Assembly: GCA_028288485.1 (NCBI GenBank) | Contig: JAQBNO010000057.1 | Location: 1-64,000 of the forward strand | Length of the DNA: 64,000 nucleotides | Source: Segetibacter sp. | GTDB lineage: Bacteria > Bacteroidota > Bacteroidia > Chitinophagales > Chitinophagaceae | Direction of reading: 5' to 3' | In this document: piece by piece, positions 27,613 to 36,128 of the stretch | Position numbering within the stretch: position 1 is the stretch's first letter | How the letters are laid out: every line of letters starts with the position of its first letter | Program-made: the position numbers and the translations under genes | The notes under the pieces: generated by a model | The model's input: the letters and a program-made list of their open reading frames with translations, nothing else | Databases searched by the model: none | What the model was told of the DNA's origin: nothing

Positions 27613-28728
27613 ATGAAGTTTATTGTTTCGTCATCATCGCTGTTAAAACACCTGCAACAAATTAGTGGTGTAATTAATAGTAATACTGTATTACCGATAC
27701 TTGAAGATTTTCTTTTTGAGATACAAGACCGGAAACTTTCTATTGTTGCCACCGACCTGGAAACAGTTATGAGAGTTCAAATGGAAGTAGAGAGCAAAGT
27801 GAATGGAAGAGTATGTATTCCTTCTAAAATCCTGGTAGACTCTTTAAAAAACATTTCTGATCAACCCCTTACTTTTAATATTGATACCAATTTTGCTGTA
27901 GAAATTACCAGCGACAACGGAAAGTACAAGGTGATGGGCGAAAACCCCGATAACTTTCCTAAAGAACCGGGCTCAGACGATACTACTGCCTTCACAATGC
28001 CAAGCAGCGCATTGGTAACAGCTATCAATAAAACCCTGTTTGCTGTTAGCAACGACGATCTGAGGCCTGCCATGACGGGTGTATTCTTTGAACTTAATCC
28101 CGATTTTATCCAGTTTGTTGCAACCGATGCACACAGGCTCATCCGTTACAAACGTACTGATGTCGCCTGCCCCAAAACTGAAAGTTTTATTGTGCCTAAA
28201 AAGCCGTTGAATCTTTTAAAAAATGCCTTGCCCGATAATGACGATCCATTAACAATCAGCTACAACAGCAATCACCTTTTTGTTTCACATGGTACCACCC
28301 AGCTCATTTGCCGGCTGATTGATGCACGTTTTCCTGATTACAAAGTTGTAATACCGACCGACAATCCCTACAAACTGGTTGTTAGCAAAACAGATTTCCA
28401 GGGTGCGCTACGCCGGGTAAGTGTATTTAGTAATAAAAGCACCAACCAGGTTGCTTTAAGTATCAGCGGCAGTGAATTGCAAATGGCCGCCCAGGATGTT
28501 GACTTCAGCTTTGAAGGAAACGAAAGAATGAACTGCCAGTACGATGGAGAAGATCTGCAAATTGCTTTCAATGCCCGCTTTCTAATTGAAATGTTGAATG
28601 CGGCAGAAACAAGTGACGTTAAGGTTGAATTAGCTACCTCAACAAAAGCAGGCATTATTAAACCAACAGAATCAGAGGAGAACGAAGAATTGCTTATGCT
28701 GGTTATGCCGTTGATGTTGAATTCGTAG
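27613..28728 (+). CDS. dnaN: DNA polymerase III beta subunit (sliding clamp)
   Basis: A 371-aa dimeric ring that tethers the replicative polymerase. Three repeated clamp domains of about 120 residues are visible. Signatures include GVINSNTVLPILEDFLFE, the middle-domain FAVSNDDLRPAMTGVFFELN with ATDAHRLIRY, and the hydrophobic peptide-binding C-terminus ending LMLVMPLMLNS. The length and order match DnaN exactly. It is not beside dnaA or recF here. It is followed by a strong terminator. Confidence 0.97.
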   Translation: MKFIVSSSSLLKHLQQISGVINSNTVLPILEDFLFEIQDRKLSIVATDLETVMRVQMEVESKVNGRVCIPSKILVDSLKNISDQPLTFNIDTNFAVEITSDNGKYKVMGENPDNFPKEPGSDDTTAFTMPSSALVTAINKTLFAVSNDDLRPAMTGVFFELNPDFIQFVATDAHRLIRYKRTDVACPKTESFIVPKKPLNLLKNALPDNDDPLTISYNSNHLFVSHGTTQLICRLIDARFPDYKVVIPTDNPYKLVVSKTDFQGALRRVSVFSNKSTNQVALSISGSELQMAAQDVDFSFEGNERMNCQYDGEDLQIAFNARFLIEMLNAAETSDVKVELATSTKAGIIKPTESEENEELLMLVMPLMLNS

Positions 28729-28777
28729 AACCGGGATTTGTTGGATTTTTATCGATTGAAAAAATAAAATAAGATTG

Positions 28778-28804
28778 CCCTTTCTTTTTAGAAAGGGTTT
28801 TTTT
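28778..28804 (+). terminator. Intrinsic terminator after dnaN
   Basis: CCCTTTC (28778-28784) pairs with GAAAGGG (28791-28797), followed by seven T. Confidence 0.88.
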
Positions 28805-28962
28805 ATGTAATGAGCCTTTAGATAAAGTAAAAAGTTGATTGTTTGAAAATTGAAAGGAAAGGTTTTATTTCCTCCAAATCTTAAGCAACCTGTTAATCAT
28901 GGTTCCAGGTTCTTTACCCGGCTGATTTGTTTATCTTAGACTAGCCATTATTCCTCCATCCC

Positions 28963-29820
28963 ATGTTAGATAACCTGGTCAACTATTTTCAGTTTCTGGA
29001 GCAGAAGCCGGTAGAAAGATTCATATTCCTCGTATCCGGAATGTTATTACTGTGGATACTTGAAGGCGCGATGCCCCTGCTAACTTTAACCTACCGGAAA
29101 AACAAGGCAAAACATGCAGCAGTAAATCTTTCCTTTACCCTTATACATCTGATCATACACACCGGTTTTGCTGTATTCATCGTTTTTTTGTCGGATTGGA
29201 CAAAAGTACAAGGCTTTGGAATTATTCGTTGGATTGACGCCTCCCTTGTCGCCAGCATCATTATTACCATATTTGTTCTTGACTTTTTTGCCGGCTGGTT
29301 CGTTCATTTTATCGAACACCAGTTCTCTTTTCTCTGGCGTTTTCATATAATTCATCATACAGATAATAATGTTGATGTTACAACCGGTTTACGTCATCAC
29401 CCCGTTGAAAGTGTATTAAGGGGCCTATTTTTCCTGGCGGGGGTACTCGTTGCAGGAGCGCCGATGTATGCTGTAATGATCTTTCAAACACTGCTGGTAC
29501 TGGCGGTCCAGTTCACACATGCAAACATTAGTTTACCCAAATGGCTTGATCAAACACTTAGCTATATCATCGTTTCGCCAAACATGCACAAGGTTCATCA
29601 TCATTACAAACAACCTTTTACTGATAGTAATTACGGCGCTGTATTTTCTATCTGGGACCGGGCTTTTAGAACTTTTCGCAAGCTGGAGCCAAAAAACATT
29701 AAATACGGCCTCGACCGTTATTACTATAATGACCAGGACGAAAACCTGGTACAGTTACTGAAACATCCGTTTAAAAGAGGAATTGAAAAGATTCAGAACC
29801 CTGACGAACTTGATTTTTAG
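28963..29820 (+). CDS. Sterol desaturase/fatty acid hydroxylase family protein
   Basis: A 285-aa integral membrane di-iron oxygenase. Hydrophobic segments lie at about 22-42, 55-80 and 95-115. The histidine clusters of the family are present: HFIEHQ, WRFHIIHHTD, GLRHHPVE and MHKVHHHY. Such enzymes hydroxylate or desaturate lipid chains. The exact lipid is unknown. It stands alone between terminators. Confidence 0.88.
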   Translation: MLDNLVNYFQFLEQKPVERFIFLVSGMLLLWILEGAMPLLTLTYRKNKAKHAAVNLSFTLIHLIIHTGFAVFIVFLSDWTKVQGFGIIRWIDASLVASIIITIFVLDFFAGWFVHFIEHQFSFLWRFHIIHHTDNNVDVTTGLRHHPVESVLRGLFFLAGVLVAGAPMYAVMIFQTLLVLAVQFTHANISLPKWLDQTLSYIIVSPNMHKVHHHYKQPFTDSNYGAVFSIWDRAFRTFRKLEPKNIKYGLDRYYYNDQDENLVQLLKHPFKRGIEKIQNPDELDF

Positions 29821-30015
29821 AGATTAGGGTGAAAAAAGGAGATTCACAGAACTACTTTAAATATTCAATAAGCAATGTTCGATGCTTTGACTTCAGGTTT
29901 GCTTTTAGGTAACATGGCTTATTTTTTATGATTATTAAAAATTGAAAGTTGAGCATTGTATTTAACGGCAATAGTTTAAATACACAATTTCGGGCTGTTC
30001 TTTGCAGAATCAAAA

Positions 30016-30023
30016 TATCTTTG
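30016..30023 (+). promoter_or_regulatory. -7-like element (TATCTTTG) abutting the kdsB start
   Basis: TATCTTTG ends only three bases before the ATG at 30027. If functional, the mRNA would be leaderless. Otherwise the real promoter lies upstream and the match is accidental. Confidence 0.3.
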
Positions 30024-30026
30024 GCT

Positions 30027-30806
30027 ATGTCTAACGAAACCGTTTCTCCGCAAAATCCTATTCCTAATCCAACCAATCGGGGTTCTGTAGTTGCGCTGAT
30101 TCCGGCGAGGTATGCGGCCACCCGTTTTCCCGGCAAGTTGATGCAGAAGCTGGGAGATAAAACAGTAATTCTTCACACCCACGACAATACTGTTGCAACC
30201 GGTTTATTTGACGAAGTGATTGTAGTTACGGACAGTGATGTTATTTACAGGGAAATAACCGGTAATGGTGGCATGGCTGAAATGAGTAAAAAGCAACATG
30301 AAAGCGGAAGCGACCGGATAGCCGAAGCAGCAGCATATTTAAAATTTGATATTGTAGTAAATGTACAGGGAGATGAGCCCTTCGTTCAAAAAGAACCGTT
30401 GGAAAAATTACTGGCTGTTTTTGCAGGCGAAGAAGGTAAAAATGTACAGGTCGCGTCGCTGATGCAAGTATTGAAAGAACAGAAATTTATAGAAGACGCG
30501 AATTATGTAAAAGTAGCGGTGGATAGAAATATGAATGCTCTCTTCTTTAGCCGGTCTGTAATTCCTTATCCCCGCAATACGGAAGCTGCAATAACTTATT
30601 ATGAACATATTGGTGTGTACGCATTTCGTAAACAAGCGCTGCTCGATTTTACTAACTGGCCAATAACTCCCCTCGAGAATGCGGAAAAAATTGAATGCCT
30701 TCGCTACCTCGAATATGGAGTTCCTATAAAAATGGTAGTAACCGAATATATGGGCGTAGAGATTGATACACCGGAGGACCTGCAACGAGCAGCGAAGCTT
30801 GTTTGA
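30027..30806 (+). CDS. kdsB: 3-deoxy-manno-octulosonate cytidylyltransferase
   Basis: A 259-aa cytoplasmic enzyme that makes CMP-Kdo from CTP for lipopolysaccharide assembly. The hallmark LIPARYAATRFPGKLM follows an atypical ~20-residue Pro/Asn-rich N-terminal stretch. VTDSD, HESGSDRIAEAA, NVQGDEPFV and EKIECLRYLEYG are all as expected. Start 30027 (MSNETVSP) is preferred over the open frame from 29949. A KdnB-like dehydrogenase lies 1.7 kb downstream, so the natural substrate could be 8-amino-Kdo rather than Kdo. Confidence 0.93.
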   Translation: MSNETVSPQNPIPNPTNRGSVVALIPARYAATRFPGKLMQKLGDKTVILHTHDNTVATGLFDEVIVVTDSDVIYREITGNGGMAEMSKKQHESGSDRIAEAAAYLKFDIVVNVQGDEPFVQKEPLEKLLAVFAGEEGKNVQVASLMQVLKEQKFIEDANYVKVAVDRNMNALFFSRSVIPYPRNTEAAITYYEHIGVYAFRKQALLDFTNWPITPLENAEKIECLRYLEYGVPIKMVVTEYMGVEIDTPEDLQRAAKLV

Positions 30807-30912
30807 CCCACGAATATTCTAAGTTCTCTTAGCTGCAGCACTAAGGCTGTGTGCTACTTCGTATCCTTGGTGGCCTGTCGGTTCAAAAATTGCTGAAGAT
30901 TTTCCTTGAGTT

Positions 30913-30967
30913 GAAGAGTGCGACGCAACGGAAGTCTAATAGCAGCACTTAGCCGGCCCCCCAAAAA
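30913..30967 (-). repeat. Dispersed repeat, subtype C (5' part diverged)
   Basis: AGAGTGCGACGCAACG, then CTAATAGCAGC and the end block GCCGGCCCCCCAAAAAAA, matching the element at 5600-5656. It lies at the 3' end of the rhomboid-like gene. Confidence 0.7.
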
Positions 30968-30970
30968 AAA

Positions 30971-32419
30971 CTACTCTCCTAACTGGTCGATTATCTTATC
31001 TATTTTTTCAGAGACTTCATTTATTTCGGCCTCGTATTTACCGGTGTCTTCAGCGATTGCTTTATAAATCAGTTCAGTTTGCCTTACCCGCAATTGCGCA
31101 TATTGATTTAATAACTTTCTTTTGTGTTTGAATTTACTATCAAGGCTATAACTACCTGTTTTCATAATTTCCTTCTGGAAGTGCTTCCACTCAGGTAAGG
31201 CAGTATCGCGTAAAAATTTTGAAGCTTCTTCATTTGTTTTTTCCTGCAGCCGTTGCATTTGAGTCATTGCCTTCACTTCTATCTGGTTAACCTTCATTAC
31301 CGCCATTTCAAATTCAAATGAATCATCTCTTGCATTACTGCGGAGGTATAAAAACACCAGTAAACCGGTTATCAGCAGCACTTCAACAGATATCCTCGTT
31401 CCTCCCGCCCTTGCCAGGTTCCTTTTAAAATGGAAAAAATAAAATAAGTAACCAATGGCAGTGCCGGCAACTAAACCCCCAATATTTGCCGCATTATCGT
31501 TAGCGTCGTGGAGGCCGATTACTACATTAAAAGCAAGGTAGGCGGCTATACAAACGAGCCAGAGTTTAGGAAATTTTTTGTTGATATAATTCGTGGTTGT
31601 AAAAGCAAGCAGGATACCGTATAAACCAAAAATTGCACCTGAAGCACCTGCAGTTACCCCTTCGGCAACCCACATAATACTTACGATGTTTGCAATTACA
31701 CCGGCGCACAGGAAACCGATCAAAAACTTAAGGTTGCCAAGTACCGATTCAACCAAAAGTCCTATAAAGTAAAGACCGAACAGGTTTACAATTAACGGGT
31801 AAACGCCTATATGAACAAAGTTGGCCGTTAACAGCCGCCACCATTCGCCGCCGGTTATATTAAACTTTATATTTCCTCCCCAGTTAATAATATCTGCTAC
31901 CGATGGGTCAACAATGTTAACGCCCTTAGCTGCCATTATTATAAAGACGAGCACCATAACAGCCATCAGCGTAAAAGTCATTTCATGGTCACGAAACCCA
32001 AAGGTCATTTTTTCGCTTGCTACCCGGTTACCTGACTTTAGCTGGCCGGCAATCTCAGCATTTAAAGCAGAGGCTTTACTATGAAGGTCTTCCTCTTTCC
32101 ACTTTAGTTTTATTCTTTTAAAAGCCGGCAATAGCTGGTCTTCAATATTTTTTTGATTGCGACCGGCTTCATACAGTTCAAGGCTTTCGCTTTGGCTCTT
32201 AAAAACTATTTGTTCGTTTTCAACAACAATTGTTATGATCTCTTCGCTTAAAGTCCAATGGGTAGGCGTAGTAGCAGTAAAAGTTTTTTCATCAACAACG
32301 AGGTATTCCCATTCAAGTTCTTTGCAGGCCTGTTCTGCGATGCTGAAAATTTCCCAGTTCGTCATCCCATCAGCAGGCACTCGTTTTTCATATTCTGTTT
32401 TCCAACCAACAAAAGCCAT
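30971..32419 (-). CDS. Rhomboid-family membrane protein lacking the catalytic histidine
   Basis: A 482-aa membrane protein. The first ~145 residues form a soluble domain, followed by a rhomboid core of six to seven hydrophobic segments and a C-terminal coiled-coil-like tail (about 375-482) rich in E, K and Q. The serine motif GASGAIFG is intact (S260), but the position of the catalytic His (normally AHxGG) reads AANIGG (N312). The TM2 histidine region (normally HxxxN) reads GVYPLIVN. It is therefore likely a pseudoprotease, or one using an unusual mechanism, perhaps a binding or quality-control factor as eukaryotic iRhoms are. Confidence 0.85.
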   Translation of the reverse strand: MAFVGWKTEYEKRVPADGMTNWEIFSIAEQACKELEWEYLVVDEKTFTATTPTHWTLSEEIITIVVENEQIVFKSQSESLELYEAGRNQKNIEDQLLPAFKRIKLKWKEEDLHSKASALNAEIAGQLKSGNRVASEKMTFGFRDHEMTFTLMAVMVLVFIIMAAKGVNIVDPSVADIINWGGNIKFNITGGEWWRLLTANFVHIGVYPLIVNLFGLYFIGLLVESVLGNLKFLIGFLCAGVIANIVSIMWVAEGVTAGASGAIFGLYGILLAFTTTNYINKKFPKLWLVCIAAYLAFNVVIGLHDANDNAANIGGLVAGTAIGYLFYFFHFKRNLARAGGTRISVEVLLITGLLVFLYLRSNARDDSFEFEMAVMKVNQIEVKAMTQMQRLQEKTNEEASKFLRDTALPEWKHFQKEIMKTGSYSLDSKFKHKRKLLNQYAQLRVRQTELIYKAIAEDTGKYEAEINEVSEKIDKIIDQLGE

Positions 32420-32537
32420 AGTGTAAATATTTTCTATAGAGACGTAATCCGTATTTATCCTAAGTAAAAAAACCGGTCACTGTAAGCATATCGCTTCCAC
32501 TAACAAAACTGTATTTTCGTGCCACAAAATTTAGATC

Positions 32538-33614
32538 ATGAGCAAGTTTCGAAATTTTAAAATGGTTGATTACGTAATTTATGGCAGAGGAAGTTTTAAC
32601 CAACTCGATGAAATTTTGTCTCCCAATAGAAAAGGTGACTCTCCCATGATTTTCCTTGTTGACCATTTTTTCGAAGGAAAGACTTTGCCCGGTCGTATTC
32701 CGCTGCAAGGTAAAGACAAAATAATCTTTGCCGATGTTACAAACGAACCGAAAACAACATATGTTGATAAAATTTCTCAGGAATTAAAAGATGAATTTGG
32801 AACGGTAAGTGGCCTGATTGGTATTGGTGGAGGCTCTGCTATGGACCTGGCAAAAGCAGTGAGTCTTATGATGACAAATCCCGGTTCGTCTGCTGATTAC
32901 CAGGGTTGGGACCTTGTTAAGTTTCCCGGAGTTTACAAGGCAGGTATACCTACATTAAGCGGTACTGGCGCCGAAGTTTCAAGAACAACCGTATTAACAG
33001 GACCGGTACGTAAACTTGGCATGAACAGCGATTTTACACCTTTCAACCAGATCGTTCTCGATCCTGAGCTGGTTGCCAATGTTCCAAAAAACCAACGCTT
33101 TTATACCGGGATGGATTGCTACATTCACTGCATCGAAAGCCTGCAGGGAACTTACCTGAACGAGTTCAGCAAGAGTTATGGTGATAAGGCACTGGATCTT
33201 TGCCAGGAGATCTTCCTTGAAAAAGATAGCTGGGATGATGACAGCGATGACAAATTAATGATGGCGAGCTACGCCGGCGGAATGAGCATTGCCTACAGCC
33301 AGGTAGGGGTTGCGCATGCAGTAAGTTACGGACTTAGTTTCCTGCTGGGAACCAGGCATGGTGTAGGTAATTGCATTGTAATGGATCACCTCGAAGAATA
33401 TTACCCGCAAGGGACGGCCGAATTTAAACGTATGGTGGAGAAGAATGAAGTAGAAATTCCAAAAGGAATTTGTTATGGACTTACTGACGAAGAGTTTGAT
33501 AAAATGATAGATGTAAGTTTAGGCATGAAACCGTTGTGGGAAAATGCCTTAGGTAAAGATTGGGAGAAGATAATGACACGAACAAAGCTGAGAGAGTTGT
33601 ATGAAAAGTTATAA
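32538..33614 (+). CDS. kdnB: Iron-containing alcohol dehydrogenase, KdnB-like (3-deoxy-manno-octulosonate 8-oxidase)
   Basis: A 358-aa type III dehydrogenase. The NAD-binding GIGGGSAMD (95-103) and metal ligands D193, H197 (GMDCYIHCIES), H260 (GVAHAVSYG) and H274 (GTRHGVGN) are complete, so it should be active. The overall sequence (ADYQGWDLVKFPGVYKAGIP, SGTGAEVSRTTVLTGP) resembles the Shewanella enzyme that oxidises C8 of Kdo before transamination to 8-amino-Kdo. Closeness to kdsB supports this. The partner aminotransferase KdnA is not in the window. The call rests on remembered family features; a generic Fe-ADH remains possible. Confidence 0.65.
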   Translation: MSKFRNFKMVDYVIYGRGSFNQLDEILSPNRKGDSPMIFLVDHFFEGKTLPGRIPLQGKDKIIFADVTNEPKTTYVDKISQELKDEFGTVSGLIGIGGGSAMDLAKAVSLMMTNPGSSADYQGWDLVKFPGVYKAGIPTLSGTGAEVSRTTVLTGPVRKLGMNSDFTPFNQIVLDPELVANVPKNQRFYTGMDCYIHCIESLQGTYLNEFSKSYGDKALDLCQEIFLEKDSWDDDSDDKLMMASYAGGMSIAYSQVGVAHAVSYGLSFLLGTRHGVGNCIVMDHLEEYYPQGTAEFKRMVEKNEVEIPKGICYGLTDEEFDKMIDVSLGMKPLWENALGKDWEKIMTRTKLRELYEKL

Positions 33615-33674
33615 CGGCTATTAAATTATTTCTTAAGTCCGCTGTTTAATTGGGTGGATTTTTTGATTCTTTTA

Positions 33675-33728
33675 TTTTTGGCCGGCTTCGGCATTTCATG
33701 GCGTCCTCGTTGTGTCACTCACTTGTAC
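33675..33728 (+). repeat. Dispersed repeat, subtype B, with left end
   Basis: The TTTTTGGCCGGC left end and TTTCATGGCGTCCTCGTTG are followed by the subtype B core (CGTTG-TGTCACTCA-CTTGTAC, 33708-33728). It lies in the leader of the following lipoprotein gene and creates a false upstream coding extension. Confidence 0.75.
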
Positions 33729-33815
33729 CGCAGATCATTTTGCAGCTTTTCGGCGTTATTATGTTTAACCCTGCTAATTATTTCTATCATTATATTTTAT
33801 ATTTTAATTGCCATC

Positions 33816-34727
33816 ATGAAGAACTTTTTTTCCCTCATATTTTTAGCTCTTTTGGTTTTTGCCTGCCGGCCAGGCAAGAAAAAGGAGGTGGATCTGGTAA
33901 CTGACAATAAACCCGCTGAAACAAGTATAAGCACCATAGATGCATATAACAGATTTATCAAAAGCCTCGACACTACAGATATAGCCTCTGTTTCTGCCGC
34001 CGCTCAAAAATATGTTGAGCTGTTTGCAAAGACAGACTCAATCCAGGCCGATTCAGGATTTGTATTGTTTGAAGGTTTGTACGATAAAATGGGAAACTAT
34101 TTGAATGAACAACATCTTAAAGACTCCTCGAATTATGACGCTTATGTTTTAGGCAGGGATACGGGTAATGCAACCAAATCGCCTAAAGCGAATGCACATG
34201 TACAAAAATTAAAAGACAATGGATTTACGTTAGGCACAGTAGAAGGAAGTACGTATATAAAACAAGACAGGAATTTTCTTTCGAAATATTTTTACCCTCA
34301 CATTTCCTCGGTTATGAAAAAGTACCTTACACAGGTAAATAAAGAAAACGAGGAAGGATTTATAGATGATGCGGGCCTGCTTATAACACCGCTTCAATTA
34401 AGTGAACGCGTTCTCTGGTGGGAAAATTTTTTAAAGACCCATCCTTCGTTCGTTTACGTTGAGGAAATTAAACAGGAACAAAAAGGTAAGACTACTTTTT
34501 TATTAGAAGGGATCGACAATACCCCTTTACTCGATTACAATACAAAAACTCTTCAAACAGACTATAGAAAAGCATTTGAGAGCGTATTAAAAAAGCATCC
34601 GCAATCTGCAACCGCTGCCTTAATAAAACCCTATTACGAGGCACTGAAACAAAAGGATACAAAAACCGCAAAAAAGCTTTTGCAACAATATAAGAAGCAG
34701 GGGATCATTTATGATTACAGCGCATAG
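33816..34727 (+). CDS. Uncharacterised lipoprotein
   Basis: A 303-aa predicted lipoprotein. Start at MKNFFSLIFLALLVFAC (33816), with lipid anchor at C17. The 54 residues of open frame before it come from the repeat and are not coding-like. The mature part is mostly alpha-helical and charged, with no catalytic motif I recognise. Features are YNRFIKSLDTTDIASVSAAAQKY near the N-terminus and a helical C-terminus (KQKDTKTAKKLLQQYKKQG). It may be a small envelope scaffold. No family is recognised. Confidence 0.75.
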   Translation: MKNFFSLIFLALLVFACRPGKKKEVDLVTDNKPAETSISTIDAYNRFIKSLDTTDIASVSAAAQKYVELFAKTDSIQADSGFVLFEGLYDKMGNYLNEQHLKDSSNYDAYVLGRDTGNATKSPKANAHVQKLKDNGFTLGTVEGSTYIKQDRNFLSKYFYPHISSVMKKYLTQVNKENEEGFIDDAGLLITPLQLSERVLWWENFLKTHPSFVYVEEIKQEQKGKTTFLLEGIDNTPLLDYNTKTLQTDYRKAFESVLKKHPQSATAALIKPYYEALKQKDTKTAKKLLQQYKKQGIIYDYSA

Positions 34728-35004
34728 GGTAGTTTGCTGAAGCCACTTAATCAATCCTGCATTTTAATCTTGTTTTGTAATGTTCAATAAGCATCTTCAA
34801 TTCTCAATCTCATAAAATTTAGTCAACCGCTATGCCGAAATTTAAAATTGAACACTGAGAAGCCGGCATTGAGCGTTCAACGTGCTTGAATTGTACTGCT
34901 ATCGGGGTCGTTTCCCCTTTGCCTCTACACTGAAAAATAGGGCTGGCAAACTTTTTATCATTTATACTGTTTACTCAACATCATCTAACATTAGCACCCC
35001 TTTT

Positions 35005-35523
35005 ATGAAAACATCACTTTTGGTACTATTTCTTTTGATAGTTACTTGCGGCAACACACAATCAGTAAACCTGCCGGCAAACTTCAAAACTGCATTTAAA
35101 AATAAAGGGGTTGACAAAATGTATGTCTTAAATGCTTTTTTGCAAAACCCATTACTGCAGGCCGATTTTAACGGAGACGGCTCAGAAGACGTGGCTGCTT
35201 TTATTTTAGAAAAATCTACAAAAAAGAAGGGTATATTGGTCATGCACGGTAAAACAAACGAGTATTTCGTATTGGGAGCAGGTACAAAGTTTGGAAGTGG
35301 CCCAGAAAACTTTACAGGGGCGAACAAATGGACGATCTATAAAAAGAAGACAGCGCTTGAAAAAGTTTTTAATAAAGAAAATGGCGACCTGGTTGCAGAT
35401 AGAGAGGTCAGGTTGTCGAAGCCTGCAATTTTAATCGAAGGGGTTCAGTATGGAGCAGCGCCGGGTAGGGGACTCCTGTATTGGAACGATAGCAAATATG
35501 TTTGGATACAGCAGGGGGAGTAA
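35005..35523 (+). CDS. Uncharacterised exported protein with a DxNGDG motif
   Basis: A 172-aa protein. Start at MKTSLLVLFLLIVTCG (35005), giving a signal peptide, possibly a lipoprotein at C15. The mature part contains ADFNGDGSEDVAAFIL, an FG-GAP/EF-like calcium loop, followed by alternating beta strands and an aromatic C-terminus (LLYWNDSKYVWIQQG). This layout resembles short VCBS-type proteins of unknown function. It lies just upstream of the inorganic-carbon cluster but with its own spacing, so a link is not shown. Confidence 0.7.
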   Translation: MKTSLLVLFLLIVTCGNTQSVNLPANFKTAFKNKGVDKMYVLNAFLQNPLLQADFNGDGSEDVAAFILEKSTKKKGILVMHGKTNEYFVLGAGTKFGSGPENFTGANKWTIYKKKTALEKVFNKENGDLVADREVRLSKPAILIEGVQYGAAPGRGLLYWNDSKYVWIQQGE

Positions 35524-35616
35524 AAAACTTCGGTGTAGACTACAACTCAAAATAAAAAATTACTGAAGTAAATGTTACCCTGTTTTGTGGTCTTGTTAAA
35601 AAGTTTCCGGTTAATA

Positions 35617-35646
35617 TTTGTTTAAGCTCCTTTCCAAGTATATTTG
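35617..35646 (+). promoter_or_regulatory. Complete Bacteroidota promoter (-33 TTTG, -7 TATATTTG)
   Basis: TTTG (35617-35620), 18 bases, then TATATTTG (35639-35646), 9 bases before the ATG of the first small secreted protein. This is the best promoter match in the window. Confidence 0.6.
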
Positions 35647-35655
35647 CGGCCGATA

Positions 35656-35967
35656 ATGTTGAAACTTAAGATCATATCGTTTTTCCTGTGTCTGCTGTTA
35701 ACACTGCAAATGTTGCCGGCGGGGCAAATGGGGGGTATGGTGAGTGAAAATCAATGGGCTGAAGAGTTGCCTCACAATGCTGACGAGCCCGGCAAAGCAG
35801 ATCTTACTGCTAATTACAATCACCCGTTTCTACCTCCCCCCGACTACCTCACTCCTGTTTCTCTCTTTTTAGAAGCAAAGAATCTTGCTTATATTCATCA
35901 TTCAGAACAAATTCCTTCTAATCATTCTACAGAGATTGTTTCTCCTCCGCCGGATTCTGTTTCTTAA
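35656..35967 (+). CDS. Small secreted protein, copy 1, of the SulP/carbonic anhydrase module
   Basis: A 103-aa protein. Start at ATG 35656 (MLKLKIISFFLC). The hydrophobic signal KLKIISFFLCLLLTLQMLP is almost identical to that of copy 2. The mature part is short, acidic and proline-rich, with conserved NQWxEELP, PGKADLxANxNHP, PPPDYL and AYIHHSExIPSNHSTE, ending VSPPPDS. The His cluster could bind zinc or another metal. No named family is recognised. It precedes a SulP transporter and a carbonic anhydrase; the same arrangement repeats at 38725, so a role in bicarbonate transport or sensing in the periplasm is inferred. Confidence 0.78.
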   Translation: MLKLKIISFFLCLLLTLQMLPAGQMGGMVSENQWAEELPHNADEPGKADLTANYNHPFLPPPDYLTPVSLFLEAKNLAYIHHSEQIPSNHSTEIVSPPPDSVS

Positions 35968-36095
35968 ACTACGAGATTACCTCCATATTGTTTATTGATT
36001 TCTATTTTATCGATTGAATAAATACATTCCTTTCGGAATATTTAATTTATTTAAGAGAGTTCACGTGCCACTATTCCGGCTCCTATTAGTCGCAC

Positions 36096-36103
36096 TATCT
36101 TTG
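36096..36103 (+). promoter_or_regulatory. -7 promoter element (TATCTTTG) for the first sulP gene
   Basis: TATCTTTG lies 25 bases before the sulP start, so the transporter and carbonic anhydrase of copy 1 may have their own promoter in addition to the one ahead of the small protein. Confidence 0.45.
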
Positions 36104-36128
36104 CTTACTCATTATAATTATTGCGTTT

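Noticed and set aside
33654-33815. 54-residue N-terminal extension of the lipoprotein
   Set aside because: It reads through the subtype B repeat; the lipoprotein signal begins at MKNFFSLIF.
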